Below, one piece after another: positions 49,484 to 57,102 of a stretch of DNA of 58,812 nt. Positions within the stretch are counted from its first letter, which is position 1; each line of letters starts with the position of its first letter. The notes below the pieces were generated by a model that saw nothing but the letters and a program-made list of their open reading frames with translations, ran no database searches and was not told where the DNA came from. Made by a program: the position numbers and the translations under genes. The DNA is from Treponema sp. Its GTDB lineage: Bacteria; Spirochaetota; Spirochaetia; Treponematales; Breznakiellaceae. The stretch lies in assembly GCA_031266775.1 (NCBI GenBank), contig JAISAQ010000077.1:1-58812 (forward strand), written 5' to 3'.

Positions 49484-51106
49484 TTATATCCCCTGCCTCA
49501 CTATTGACCAGATGTCCCCGATTCCTGCGAGGCTGTAGTTCAGGGATTTCGCGGGGCCGTCTTCCGGCTCGGTGTTTGCGGCGATGCGTTTCAGCCACTC
49601 GTCCATTTCTTCCTGTTTTTTGAGCGTTTGTTTTTCCCATTCGCTCATGCCGCTTTCGCCATAGGTAGCGTCCGGGCCTTCCTGTTTCAGCACGAACATG
49701 CCGCGCGCGTTACGCTCAAACTCCTGCGGGTCTTCATCCGTCGGCCGCCAGTCGGCATTGCGGAACCGTTTCGCGTTATAATCGGCCCATAACTTCCGCT
49801 GGGCGCGCGGGTTCATATTGTTGTATCCTTTAGACCCCGGAACGGCGGCGTTTACCTGGTTATACGCCTTCGCCGCGCTGTCGGCCAGTTTCCACATGGC
49901 TATCGCCGCCCCGGCGATTATCGCCACGGGGAACGCGGCGGCGGCGGCGTTTAGTTGCCATTGAGCCACCGTGGCCGCCTGAGCGGCGGTTTTTGTCGCA
50001 GCGGTCGCGAATCCGGCGAGTTCCTGTGCTTTTTGATATGATTTAAGCGCGACGGAAACGCCGTCAAGAATGGTGCTCGCGGTCTGGAACGTCTTGAAGG
50101 CGGCATACGCGGCAAGTACCGCCGGTCCCCATTCTTTGATGAACTTGTATCCCGTTTTCAGCAGAGGGATAAGACGTTTAATCCAGGTAATTGCGCCCTC
50201 AATAAACCCTTTCACCTTTATAGCGATAAGCTCCCGGTTGGCGTCGGCCCATTCGCTTACCCGGCGCACTATGCCGGTAATGTAATCGGCGGCTTGTATG
50301 AGGCCGGGAATAAGGCCCGCCGCCAGTTTACCCATCATTTCGCCAACGGAGTTTGACAGGTTGCGGCTCGAGACCGCCCACGAATCAATCGGTTTGGCGT
50401 AATCCCCCTGAGCGAGGGCGGTTTTCTCCAAAATAAACTGATACCGGAGCGTTGTCTGCGCCGCCTGGTTCATGTCCTTCCATGCCGTTTTCATGCCCTT
50501 GCTCATCGCAAAGGCTTCGAGGTTCGCCTGGCTCATGATAATGCCAAGCTGTTTCAGCGGTTCCGACTGCCCGGTGATACCGCTTTTAAGTTTGTTGAAA
50601 GCGGTATCAATATCGAGGTTGTAAAAACTGGCGAGGTCTCCGGCAAGCCCGGCTATTCTTGTCGACATGTCCGTAAGCGCGTCGCCTTGTATGCCCATGC
50701 CGCCGAAAACCGCGCCGATGGTACTGGAAAACTTTTTCGCCTGTAGTTCGGTAAGCCCGAAACTGTCGGTGGCGCTTTTGGCGAATTCGTTTATGGCGGC
50801 GGTGGAGTTTCCGAAAACGGTGTTTACCACATTCTGGACTTCTATCATGTCCGAGGCGTAGTTTATGGCGCTTCCGATGTTGCTTTTTATCAGTCCCGCA
50901 ACTTTGGTAATACCCGTACTCAAAAGGTTCCCGAGAGCAACGCTTTTGATAACATCATTGAGCCGGGACGCTTCCGGCACGATAGACCGGAACGCGGCGC
51001 GGGCACCGACGGCGAACTTGTTGACGCCGTGGGCGGCTTTTGCCATGTTGGGGGTCATGCTGTCGACAAGTGAGAGCGCGATTGGCACGGCAAATTTTAC
51101 GGCCAT
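49484..51106 (-). CDS. Phage tail tape measure protein
   Basis: About 540 aa, start MAVKFAVPIALSLVDSM at the ATG immediately after the frameshifted chaperone stop. Core TMP region (IEVQNVVNTVFGNSTAAINE, FGLTELQAKKFSSTIGAVFG, DLASFYNLDIDTAFNKLKSG, ITGQSEPLKQLGIIMSQ) matches the family. Hydrophobic helices occur at residues about 400-440. Length sets tail length, so the tail should be short (about 80 nm by the usual 1.5 angstrom per residue rule). Confidence 0.88.
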   Translation of the reverse strand: MAVKFAVPIALSLVDSMTPNMAKAAHGVNKFAVGARAAFRSIVPEASRLNDVIKSVALGNLLSTGITKVAGLIKSNIGSAINYASDMIEVQNVVNTVFGNSTAAINEFAKSATDSFGLTELQAKKFSSTIGAVFGGMGIQGDALTDMSTRIAGLAGDLASFYNLDIDTAFNKLKSGITGQSEPLKQLGIIMSQANLEAFAMSKGMKTAWKDMNQAAQTTLRYQFILEKTALAQGDYAKPIDSWAVSSRNLSNSVGEMMGKLAAGLIPGLIQAADYITGIVRRVSEWADANRELIAIKVKGFIEGAITWIKRLIPLLKTGYKFIKEWGPAVLAAYAAFKTFQTASTILDGVSVALKSYQKAQELAGFATAATKTAAQAATVAQWQLNAAAAAFPVAIIAGAAIAMWKLADSAAKAYNQVNAAVPGSKGYNNMNPRAQRKLWADYNAKRFRNADWRPTDEDPQEFERNARGMFVLKQEGPDATYGESGMSEWEKQTLKKQEEMDEWLKRIAANTEPEDGPAKSLNYSLAGIGDIWSIVRQGI

Positions 51107-51243
51107 TACAGGACTTCCCCTTTCCTTACCATTTTCGCGTACCTGCGGGTAGCGGGATACCACCAACTGAGAGAGCTGAATTTCATTTCTTCCAGCGCGT
51201 GTATATTAACAAAGCGGGCGGCGGTTCCGGCGTCGAAAACCAT
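51106..51243 (-). CDS. Frame-shifted extension of the tail assembly chaperone
   Basis: 45 codons (MVFDAGTAARFVNIHALEEM...) in the -1 frame relative to the upstream gene, ending at TAA overlapping the tape-measure ATG. Reading continues into it only by a -1 slip at 51267-51273. No own ribosome-binding site. It corresponds to the T part of lambda G-T-type tail chaperones, so the longer fusion protein is expected at low stoichiometry. Confidence 0.7.
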   Translation of the reverse strand: MVFDAGTAARFVNIHALEEMKFSSLSWWYPATRRYAKMVRKGEVL

Positions 51244-51257
51244 GTTGCCAAGCCGCC

Positions 51258-51701
51258 CTAGACAAAGAAAAAAACGGTAGCAACCAGTACCGCCGCTTTC
51301 CGGTCGTCCCGCATGAGCATCATAATGGCGTCATCCCCCAGCCCCGAGAGCTTCCCGAGAATGGCGTTCGCTTTTTCGTTAAGCTGGGTTTTCGCGTCAA
51401 AGCGGTCGGCGGCAAGGCGGTCGGAGCCTTTCATCTCCCGGTACGTCAGGGTCTGCCCGGAGACGAGGTGCTGAACCACGCAAAAACCGAGGCTTTCGTC
51501 GTGTTTGTTTTCAAGAAGGCCCATGCGGTAATAGTCCCGCATGGCGTCAAGGCTTTTGTCGGCGCTCTCTTCCGCGTCCCTGGCAAACTCAAGCTCCACG
51601 CCGTAAAAGTTGAGGAATTCAAGCACGGCGGCCTGCCCCGCTTCTTCGCTTAACCTGAATTCTTTTTCTTTTTTTGCCTGATACCACTTTCCCATACCCA
51701 T
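51258..51701 (-). CDS. Phage tail assembly chaperone (gpG-like)
   Basis: 147 aa, ATG after AGGAGG. Located between the tube and tape-measure genes, where lambda G/GT-type chaperones are found. It is acidic and helical, with no family motif beyond position and the frameshift. The last residues VATVFFFV are encoded by the slippery tract. Confidence 0.8.
   Translation of the reverse strand: MGMGKWYQAKKEKEFRLSEEAGQAAVLEFLNFYGVELEFARDAEESADKSLDAMRDYYRMGLLENKHDESLGFCVVQHLVSGQTLTYREMKGSDRLAADRFDAKTQLNEKANAILGKLSGLGDDAIMMLMRDDRKAAVLVATVFFFV
51267..51273 (-). promoter_or_regulatory. Programmed -1 frameshift slippery site
   Basis: T TTT TTC in the zero frame of the chaperone gene (codons GTT TTT TTC), three codons before its TAG stop. 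A perfect X XXY YYZ heptamer. The -1 frame stays open for 54 codons. Confidence 0.8.
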
Positions 51702-51719
51702 ATCTTCCTCCTGTAATAA

Positions 51720-52097
51720 TTACCCCCCGAAAAACGTCCAGTCGTTTTCGGGGAAAAGGGCGAGTTCGACGCTGCCGTTCTGGGCGCTGGCGGTGTCAAA
51801 ATTGATGAAGCCCGTACAGCGGTAGCAGTCCCCGGCACGGTTGTACCACGCGATGGGGAAATTCTCCGGGCGTTCCTGAAGCGATTTGAGGATTTGCAGT
51901 TCATCCCCGTTGGCTTTTACCGTGTGGCCGGTGGAGCCCGTGTCGCGCCTCACCATCTGGCGCATGGTGCCGCCTGAGTGCGGGAGGCCGTTGTTCTGCC
52001 ACTCCGGCTGCCCGTAGGCCGGGTCGGCATCGGCCATGTAGAAAAAGGTGTTTCCGTCAAGTACGAGTTTTTCCGGGGTTCCGGGAAGGTCTTTCAT
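51720..52097 (-). CDS. Phage tail tube protein
   Basis: 125 aa, start MKDLPGTPEKLVLDGNTFFY after a GGGGG ribosome-binding site. A beta-rich protein with a conserved end (FPENDWTFFGG) and SGGTMRQMVRRDTGSTGHTV. The size and the neighbourhood (sheath-small protein-tube-chaperone) fit the contractile tail tube (Mu gpM-type). The family call rests mainly on synteny. Confidence 0.7.
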   Translation of the reverse strand: MKDLPGTPEKLVLDGNTFFYMADADPAYGQPEWQNNGLPHSGGTMRQMVRRDTGSTGHTVKANGDELQILKSLQERPENFPIAWYNRAGDCYRCTGFINFDTASAQNGSVELALFPENDWTFFGG

Positions 52098-52098
52098 A

Positions 52099-52275
52099 TT
52101 ACTGCCCCCTCTCAATCTCAATCTGAAAATCATCGAGACCTAAAAACGGCATGATGATGTTCGCGTCGAGCCATATCGCAATCGCCAAAAGAAATTCGCA
52201 GAAAGCATTACGGCCTTTTACCCCGTTTGTTTGCGGGTCAAAAAAAATCGGTATTCCCATGTATTTGCCTTTCAT
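52099..52275 (-). CDS. Small phage protein between sheath and tube
   Basis: 58 codons, ATG with AAGGAGG, TAA one nucleotide before the tube ATG. The product (MKGKYMGIPIFFDPQTNGVK...LLAIAIWLDANIIMPFLGLD) has one hydrophobic segment. It was not recognised, but spacing, ribosome-binding site and codon use are those of a real gene. Confidence 0.65.
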   Translation of the reverse strand: MKGKYMGIPIFFDPQTNGVKGRNAFCEFLLAIAIWLDANIIMPFLGLDDFQIEIERGQ

Positions 52276-52285
52276 ATCCGCCTCC

Positions 52286-53872
52286 TTACAGGGTCGCCAT
52301 GATAGCGAATGAAGTATCGAGGTCTACTTCGTGGTTGAGAATATTCCCCTCGCCCGAAAGGACGTAGGGAACTTTGGTGTTAAAACCGCTTGAGTTTTCC
52401 CGGAGCGTTACGGCCTCCGGCTTTTTAAGCCCGGCGACGCTCGGGGCGGCGCTGAAAAGCCATGCCATGGAGGTAAAGTCGGTGACGAGTTTCAAGAGGT
52501 CGTCTTTTACCATCTCCGTATCCCGAGCCTTCGCCCGGTTTTTGGCGTTCTGCACGTTGGCGGTGTTTTCCACCACGGTGAAGTTCGTCCACTTTTCGGA
52601 GCCGAAAACCCGCTTGTAGTTGTAGATGATGTTCTGTACCAGCGAGATGTCCCGCATACGGCGGAAACAGTAGGAGGTTTCCGGGAGGTTCGACGGGCGG
52701 TAAAAGCTCACCACGTTCTGGAGCTTCACGGCGCCGTCTGAGATAATCGCCGGGCTTATGCCGTTATGCACGGCGAGGTCGCGGTTGGCGTACTCGGTTG
52801 TCCAGTCAAGGCCCTGCTGCCGGGCGGCAAGTCCGGGGTCTACGCCTGAAAGCACGGCGTCGCAGTATCCGAGTTCGGCATAATCGGCGTTGAGGAAGGC
52901 CATGTAGCCCATCGCTTCGGCGGCGATTTCCGACGGGTGCGTAAGGCTACCGGGACGGGCAACCACGCCCGATGTCCGGTCGAGTTTGCGGTCACCGGTG
53001 AAAGCGATGAGGTCGGCGAGGGCGGTACTGGCGGCGCTCACATCGGCGGTAAGGGAACGGAACGGGCGGGCGATGGTGTCGCTGTAGAGGGCCACGTTTT
53101 CGTTGCCTTCGCCCACGTATTGCGAGAGGGCGTTGAGGATGGAAGTGTCTTTCCCGTAGCCGTGGATAACGTCGGTAAAGTGCGCTTCGTTGGCGCTGTC
53201 CCCGGAACCGAGGGCAAGGGGAAGGTCGGTGTCAAGGCCCGGAAGGCCCGCCCCGCCCGACATGGCGGTAATGGTAACGGTGAGCCCTGACGGGGTTGTT
53301 TCGCCGTCTCCGGGCCGCTGGTTTACGGCGATGGTGATCCCGTTCCCCCAGGGGCCTTTGGACTTCGAGGTAAAGGTCACGGTTCCTTCGTCACTTGCGG
53401 CGGTTACGGGGCACGAGCTGTCCTTGGTAACGGCGGCGGCGATTGCGGCCCCGATCTGCTCAACCGTGTCGGCGGCGGCTACGAAAATGGCATAGAACTT
53501 TCCGGCGATGTAGAGCGCAATCATGCCTACACCGTGGGTACCGCCGACAAGGGCTACCGACCCCGTCGCGGCGGCGGCCCCGCCGGCGTCTTCCTCCAGC
53601 ATGAGATACGTAGGCACGCTGGACCTGCTCCCCCGGAATGAAGCGATGGCGAGGCGGTGGGCCATGCCCCCTGTCCCGGTGATACCCGCCACTTCTTCGG
53701 GGGATAAAACTAAAAAGGGCTGGTTTATCGGGACGCTTGCGGCCTGGGCGGCGTTGGGCGTGGCGATAATCAGGATTTTTCGCGGCATTACGGCGGCGCC
53801 AGCCTGGAGGACGATGTTGCGGACTTTGACGCCAAGACCCGCAGCTATGGACTGATCAGTTATGATTCCCAT
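52286..53872 (-). CDS. Contractile tail sheath protein
   Basis: 528 aa, start MGIITDQSIAAGLGVKVRNI with AAGGA. Domains seen: LVLSPEEVAGITGTGGMAHR, then LPGLDTDLPLALGSGDSANE, FTDVIHGYGKDTSILNALSQ and the conserved C-terminal sheath end (VVENTANVQNAKNRAKARDT). This marks the prophage as a myovirus. A 0.08-kb gap before it holds a GCGGCCC/GGGCCGC hairpin (53913-53954). Confidence 0.9.
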   Translation of the reverse strand: MGIITDQSIAAGLGVKVRNIVLQAGAAVMPRKILIIATPNAAQAASVPINQPFLVLSPEEVAGITGTGGMAHRLAIASFRGSRSSVPTYLMLEEDAGGAAAATGSVALVGGTHGVGMIALYIAGKFYAIFVAAADTVEQIGAAIAAAVTKDSSCPVTAASDEGTVTFTSKSKGPWGNGITIAVNQRPGDGETTPSGLTVTITAMSGGAGLPGLDTDLPLALGSGDSANEAHFTDVIHGYGKDTSILNALSQYVGEGNENVALYSDTIARPFRSLTADVSAASTALADLIAFTGDRKLDRTSGVVARPGSLTHPSEIAAEAMGYMAFLNADYAELGYCDAVLSGVDPGLAARQQGLDWTTEYANRDLAVHNGISPAIISDGAVKLQNVVSFYRPSNLPETSYCFRRMRDISLVQNIIYNYKRVFGSEKWTNFTVVENTANVQNAKNRAKARDTEMVKDDLLKLVTDFTSMAWLFSAAPSVAGLKKPEAVTLRENSSGFNTKVPYVLSGEGNILNHEVDLDTSFAIMATL

Positions 53873-53954
53873 GAGGGATATTCCTTTCCGTCTCACGACG
53901 GTAAGCAGTAAATATGCGGCCCATGCTGTCATCACGACATGAGGGCCGCCCAAA

Positions 53955-54593
53955 TTACGGTTTCGGGGCGAACACCTGTACGCCTTGGCCTTCCGGGATG
54001 TTCCCGGGGTCGGCGGATAGATCAATGGTGTGGTGTATGCCTTCCGTGGCCGGTACGCCTGTTTCCTCCGTGGTGTATTCCGTCACCTGGCACGTTATCG
54101 TTATGACCGCCCCCACAAGTACGATAGCGCCCTGCGGCTGGGGGTCGTATTTGCGCACGCCCGTTATCCATCGCCCGGCGTCTTCGCCCGTGCCGAGCTT
54201 TTTGTTTTGCGGGCGCATGATAACATCGAAAAGCAGGGCCACGGTTTCCTCGGCGAGGGCGTCGGCCTTTACGGTCGCGTTCCCGGAGGCGGCTAAGGCC
54301 TGCGCCCGTTCTTCGTCGGTGGCGTCTTTGTTTTTCAACACCTCAAGATTCACGCCCGCCACGGCCCCGGCAAGGACACGGATTTCAAGGGTGGCTTCGT
54401 GTTGATACGGGCCGTTAATGGACGAGGAGGCTTCTGGGAAGTTTCCCTGTGTATACGCGACTGTTACTTGCGGAATCAGGCGCACGTCCTCGGCATCTGT
54501 CTTGCGGTTCTGAACGCCGAGGACGTTGTACCGGCCTTCACTGGCGGCGGCGAGGAGGCTGATTAACGACTGTTTCAGGGCGAAGGCTTTCAC
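53955..54593 (-). CDS. Phage tail completion/terminator-type protein
   Basis: About 212 aa, GTG start (VKAFALKQSLISLLAAASEG) with GGAGG and overlapping the previous stop (GTGA). Beta-rich protein (YQHEATLEIRVLAGAVAGVN, TITCQVTEYTTEETGVPATE). The location between neck genes and the sheath gene fits tail terminator/Mu gp37-like proteins. The upstream open frame is not coding. Confidence 0.65.
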   Translation of the reverse strand: MKAFALKQSLISLLAAASEGRYNVLGVQNRKTDAEDVRLIPQVTVAYTQGNFPEASSSINGPYQHEATLEIRVLAGAVAGVNLEVLKNKDATDEERAQALAASGNATVKADALAEETVALLFDVIMRPQNKKLGTGEDAGRWITGVRKYDPQPQGAIVLVGAVITITCQVTEYTTEETGVPATEGIHHTIDLSADPGNIPEGQGVQVFAPKP

Positions 54594-54991
54594 GGGGACG
54601 CCTCCTCCGCACGGACAAGGGGCAGGCGGACTTTCCCGAGGGACTTCCCGCCTTCGACGGCGTATGAGGCGTCGAGCAGATAGGAAGTCTCCGCGGCGCC
54701 TTCCCGCGGGCCGTCCGGGATAAGCACGCCCCATTTTTCCCCGGTAGCGGGGATACGGGAGAGGCTTGCGCGGCGGAGAACGACCACGGGGGCGTAGGCC
54801 GCCGCCTGTTCCCCGGTTTCGGGGTTTACGGACGGCTGGCTCCATAAAACCTGTCCCTTGAGAGGGCGGCCGTCCACGGTTTGGGTGATACGCTGCCCGT
54901 CGGGGGTGAAGAGGGTTACGGGGATTCCGAATTCGCCCTCGATGGTGGTTTCAAGGTCGCGCGCCGCCAGCGCCCGGAGGTTCAGGGGCAC
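54590..54991 (-). CDS. Phage head-tail joining protein
   Basis: 133 aa, GTG start. Neck-protein-like beta fold: EGEFGIPVTLFTPDGQRITQ, QVLWSQPSVNPETGEQAAAY, VVLRRASLSRIP. Its place after capsid/small gene and before tail-terminator fits a neck or gp10-like adaptor. No firm family. Confidence 0.6.
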   Translation of the reverse strand: MPLNLRALAARDLETTIEGEFGIPVTLFTPDGQRITQTVDGRPLKGQVLWSQPSVNPETGEQAAAYAPVVVLRRASLSRIPATGEKWGVLIPDGPREGAAETSYLLDASYAVEGGKSLGKVRLPLVRAEEASP

Positions 54992-54994
54992 GGG

Positions 54995-55194
54995 TTATTC
55001 CTTCGCTCCCGGTTTCTTTTGGGGCGGCGGAGGCGGATCAGGCGGCTTTTTATAGTCGTTTTCGACTAGCGCTTTCACCACGCCGAGCCTGATGAGGCGG
55101 CCGGCTTCATCTTCGCTGTAGTCAACGACCGAGCCGGGGCCGTAGGTTTTCTTTCCGGAGACAATCTGGTTCCGGGCAATACTTCCAATTTCAT
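54995..55194 (-). pseudogene. Small head protein with a frame change at its start
   Basis: The conserved frame (IGSIARNQIVSGKKTYGPGS, then VVDYSEDEAGRLIRLGVVKA) is typical of small head-completion proteins (pattern: ...G..YGPG.VVDY...EA.RLI.LGV). But the ATG with AAAGGAGGAACCC is out of frame: one extra A after ATGAAA would restore MKIGSIARNQIV. Either a base is missing here (mutation or sequencing), or an ATT start is used. The Pro-rich tail (PPDPPPPPQKKP) is odd. Confidence 0.6.
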
Positions 55195-55205
55195 GGGTTC
55201 CTCCT

Positions 55206-56258
55206 TTACAGAACCTGCGCCACGTACAGGGCGTCCACCTGGTGCGGGGCATAGAGCGGGGCGGATTCGATCTGGACGAATCTGGCCCGGCCGTCGTTTT
55301 CAATCCACGAGAGGGGGAATATGGGGACGGCGGCGAAATTGCCGTGATAGTTTTTGATGGCCCCGTAGTTCCGGTCAAAGCGGGCGTTGCGGCTTAACAT
55401 GGCGATTTTCCCGGCGGGGGCGTAGGGCTTCACGGTTCCGTCAAGGTCGGTGTAGGTGCCGTCGTAGGCCCAGAAGTCAACGCCGAGTTCCTTGAAAAAG
55501 CCCAGGTAGGTTACGCCGTTGGGGAGGTTTCGGATGTCGATTTGCCCCCGGTCAACACGGATGGAGGAAAGCCCGGAGGTTTCGTTGTTGGGGTCGAACT
55601 TGCTGATGATCACGTCCGATACGTCGGTGGCGACCACGATGTCCGTGGGGGATATGCCGGAATCCGTAACCAGGAGGCGGCGTTTGGCGCGGAGAAAGGC
55701 GAGGATTTCGTTTTTCTCCTGGCTGTCGTCGCTCCATTTGTTGGTCCCGGTGAGGGTCTCGTTGTGGGTGGCGGGAAGCCCGAAGTCGATATTCTGGAAG
55801 GCCGCGCCGTTTTCGCCGCGTATGGTTACCTTGCCGGTATAAACGGCCTCGGCAGCCTGGCGCTCTTCCTCAAGGGCAATGTCGCCTTTGAGGTCGGCGA
55901 AGTCCCGCACGAGTTCGCGGGCGGCCTGGGCGGCGGGGCCTCCGGCGGTGTACGGGGTTTCCCCGGCGGCGCGGTGGATGTATCTGTCGGCTTCGCTTGC
56001 CCTTTTGATTTTGATGTAGGGGACTTTGTAGGTATTGGTGAAGAATCCGTCCCGCTCGATGATTACCCCTTCCTGTACGGGGCGCACGTAGGGGACGACC
56101 CGGCGGCGGCCTTTGACGATGTCAATGTCGATGCTGTCGGTGTCGCTCTGGACGGTGTTGCGGAAAAACTCGTTCCGCAGAAAAGTAGGTTCGGGCGGAA
56201 GCTCTTCGAGAATCGCGAGCATCCGCCTGGTGTCGTATAAATTTATTTCGTTTAGCAT
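55206..56258 (-). CDS. Lambda gpE-like major capsid protein
   Basis: 350 aa, family-typical. MLNEINLYDTRRMLAILEEL, FLRNEFFRNTVQSDTDSIDI, KGRRRVVPYVRPVQEGVIIE and the ADRYIHRAAGETPY segment match the lambda E major-head family; the centre (DIVVATDVSDVIISKFDPNN) fits the A-domain. Upstream lies the decoration gene, further upstream the protease with nested scaffold, the lambda order C-Nu3-D-E. Confidence 0.9.
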   Translation of the reverse strand: MLNEINLYDTRRMLAILEELPPEPTFLRNEFFRNTVQSDTDSIDIDIVKGRRRVVPYVRPVQEGVIIERDGFFTNTYKVPYIKIKRASEADRYIHRAAGETPYTAGGPAAQAARELVRDFADLKGDIALEEERQAAEAVYTGKVTIRGENGAAFQNIDFGLPATHNETLTGTNKWSDDSQEKNEILAFLRAKRRLLVTDSGISPTDIVVATDVSDVIISKFDPNNETSGLSSIRVDRGQIDIRNLPNGVTYLGFFKELGVDFWAYDGTYTDLDGTVKPYAPAGKIAMLSRNARFDRNYGAIKNYHGNFAAVPIFPLSWIENDGRARFVQIESAPLYAPHQVDALYVAQVL

Positions 56259-56342
56259 TTCCTGACGCCTCCCGGCGTTAGTTTTTCAAGCTGTTAAATA
56301 TGCGGGTTGGGTACGTCTCCCGACGTTCCGCCCGCCCGAAAA

Positions 56343-56708
56343 TTACGCCGGAAGGGCCGGTTTGGGGAAAACCGACAGCGCCCGGAGCGCCTTGCGGTGG
56401 GTCGCCACGGTGTCGCTTCCACCGAACACAAGCCGGTTCTCGTCGAACTCGCCCGTAAGGAAGACGGCGGCCTGAACGTCGGAGCTTGAGGCGTCGGCGT
56501 CTTCGGCAAGCACGGCGTAGGGCGTCTGGCTTCCGTCGGTGTTCGCGGAGTTTACCGTCTTGAGTTTTCCGCCTGAGGTAATCTGCCCGAGGACGGTTCC
56601 CCGGACAAGCGCCCCCGCGCCCGATACGATGGTTCCCGTGCCCGTTACGCGGGGGAAAGCCCCTCCGAGCAGATTGTCGGGGGTAAAGGTTCCGCTGGGG
56701 TTAGGCAT
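56343..56708 (-). CDS. Head decoration protein (lambda gpD-like)
   Basis: 121 aa, start MPNPSGTFTPDNLLGG after GGAGG. Beta-rich, TIVSGAGALVRGTVLGQITS then YAVLAEDADASSSDVQAAVF, as in lambda D and phage 21 SHP, which stabilise the expanded capsid. It overlaps the 3' end of the protease/scaffold gene by 8 nt. Confidence 0.85.
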   Translation of the reverse strand: MPNPSGTFTPDNLLGGAFPRVTGTGTIVSGAGALVRGTVLGQITSGGKLKTVNSANTDGSQTPYAVLAEDADASSSDVQAAVFLTGEFDENRLVFGGSDTVATHRKALRALSVFPKPALPA

Positions 56709-57102
56709 GTGCGTTCCTCCTTTTGTCCAGTTCCGCCTTGACGGCAGCGTCAAGTTCTTTTTCTCCCGCCGCTTTACCGTCGGGCGCTTCGCCCGTTACA
56801 CCGCCAAGGGCTTCGGTTTCGGCCTGCGCGGCGGCGGAAGCGGCGGCTTCCTTCTGGGTGTCATGGACGGCTACGGCGGCGTCAAAGGCGTCGATGCCTT
56901 TCTTTCCGGCCAGCACGTCCCCGGCAAGCGATTTGATGGCGTCGGGATACGCTTTGGAGGTTATCACCCCGAGCATCCTCTCAACCTTCGCGGAAAATTC
57001 CGCGCCCGCTTCATCCCGTCCGGCAGTCCGGGCCCCGGCCTTGAGATGGTCGAGTTCCGTCTTCGCGGAGGGATTCTGCGCCAAGAATTCTGATAAAGTC
57101 AT
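56701..57102 (-). CDS. Nested in-frame scaffold protein (lambda Nu3-like)
   Basis: An ATG at 57102 in frame with the protease gene begins MTLSEFLAQNPSAK and gives 133 aa, close to the 132 aa of lambda Nu3. A strong ribosome-binding site AGGGAGG (57111-57117) lies 8 nt upstream, which is not needed by the protease itself. The predicted helical scaffold would be made separately at higher level. Confidence 0.75.
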   Translation of the reverse strand: MTLSEFLAQNPSAKTELDHLKAGARTAGRDEAGAEFSAKVERMLGVITSKAYPDAIKSLAGDVLAGKKGIDAFDAAVAVHDTQKEAAASAAAQAETEALGGVTGEAPDGKAAGEKELDAAVKAELDKRRNAHA

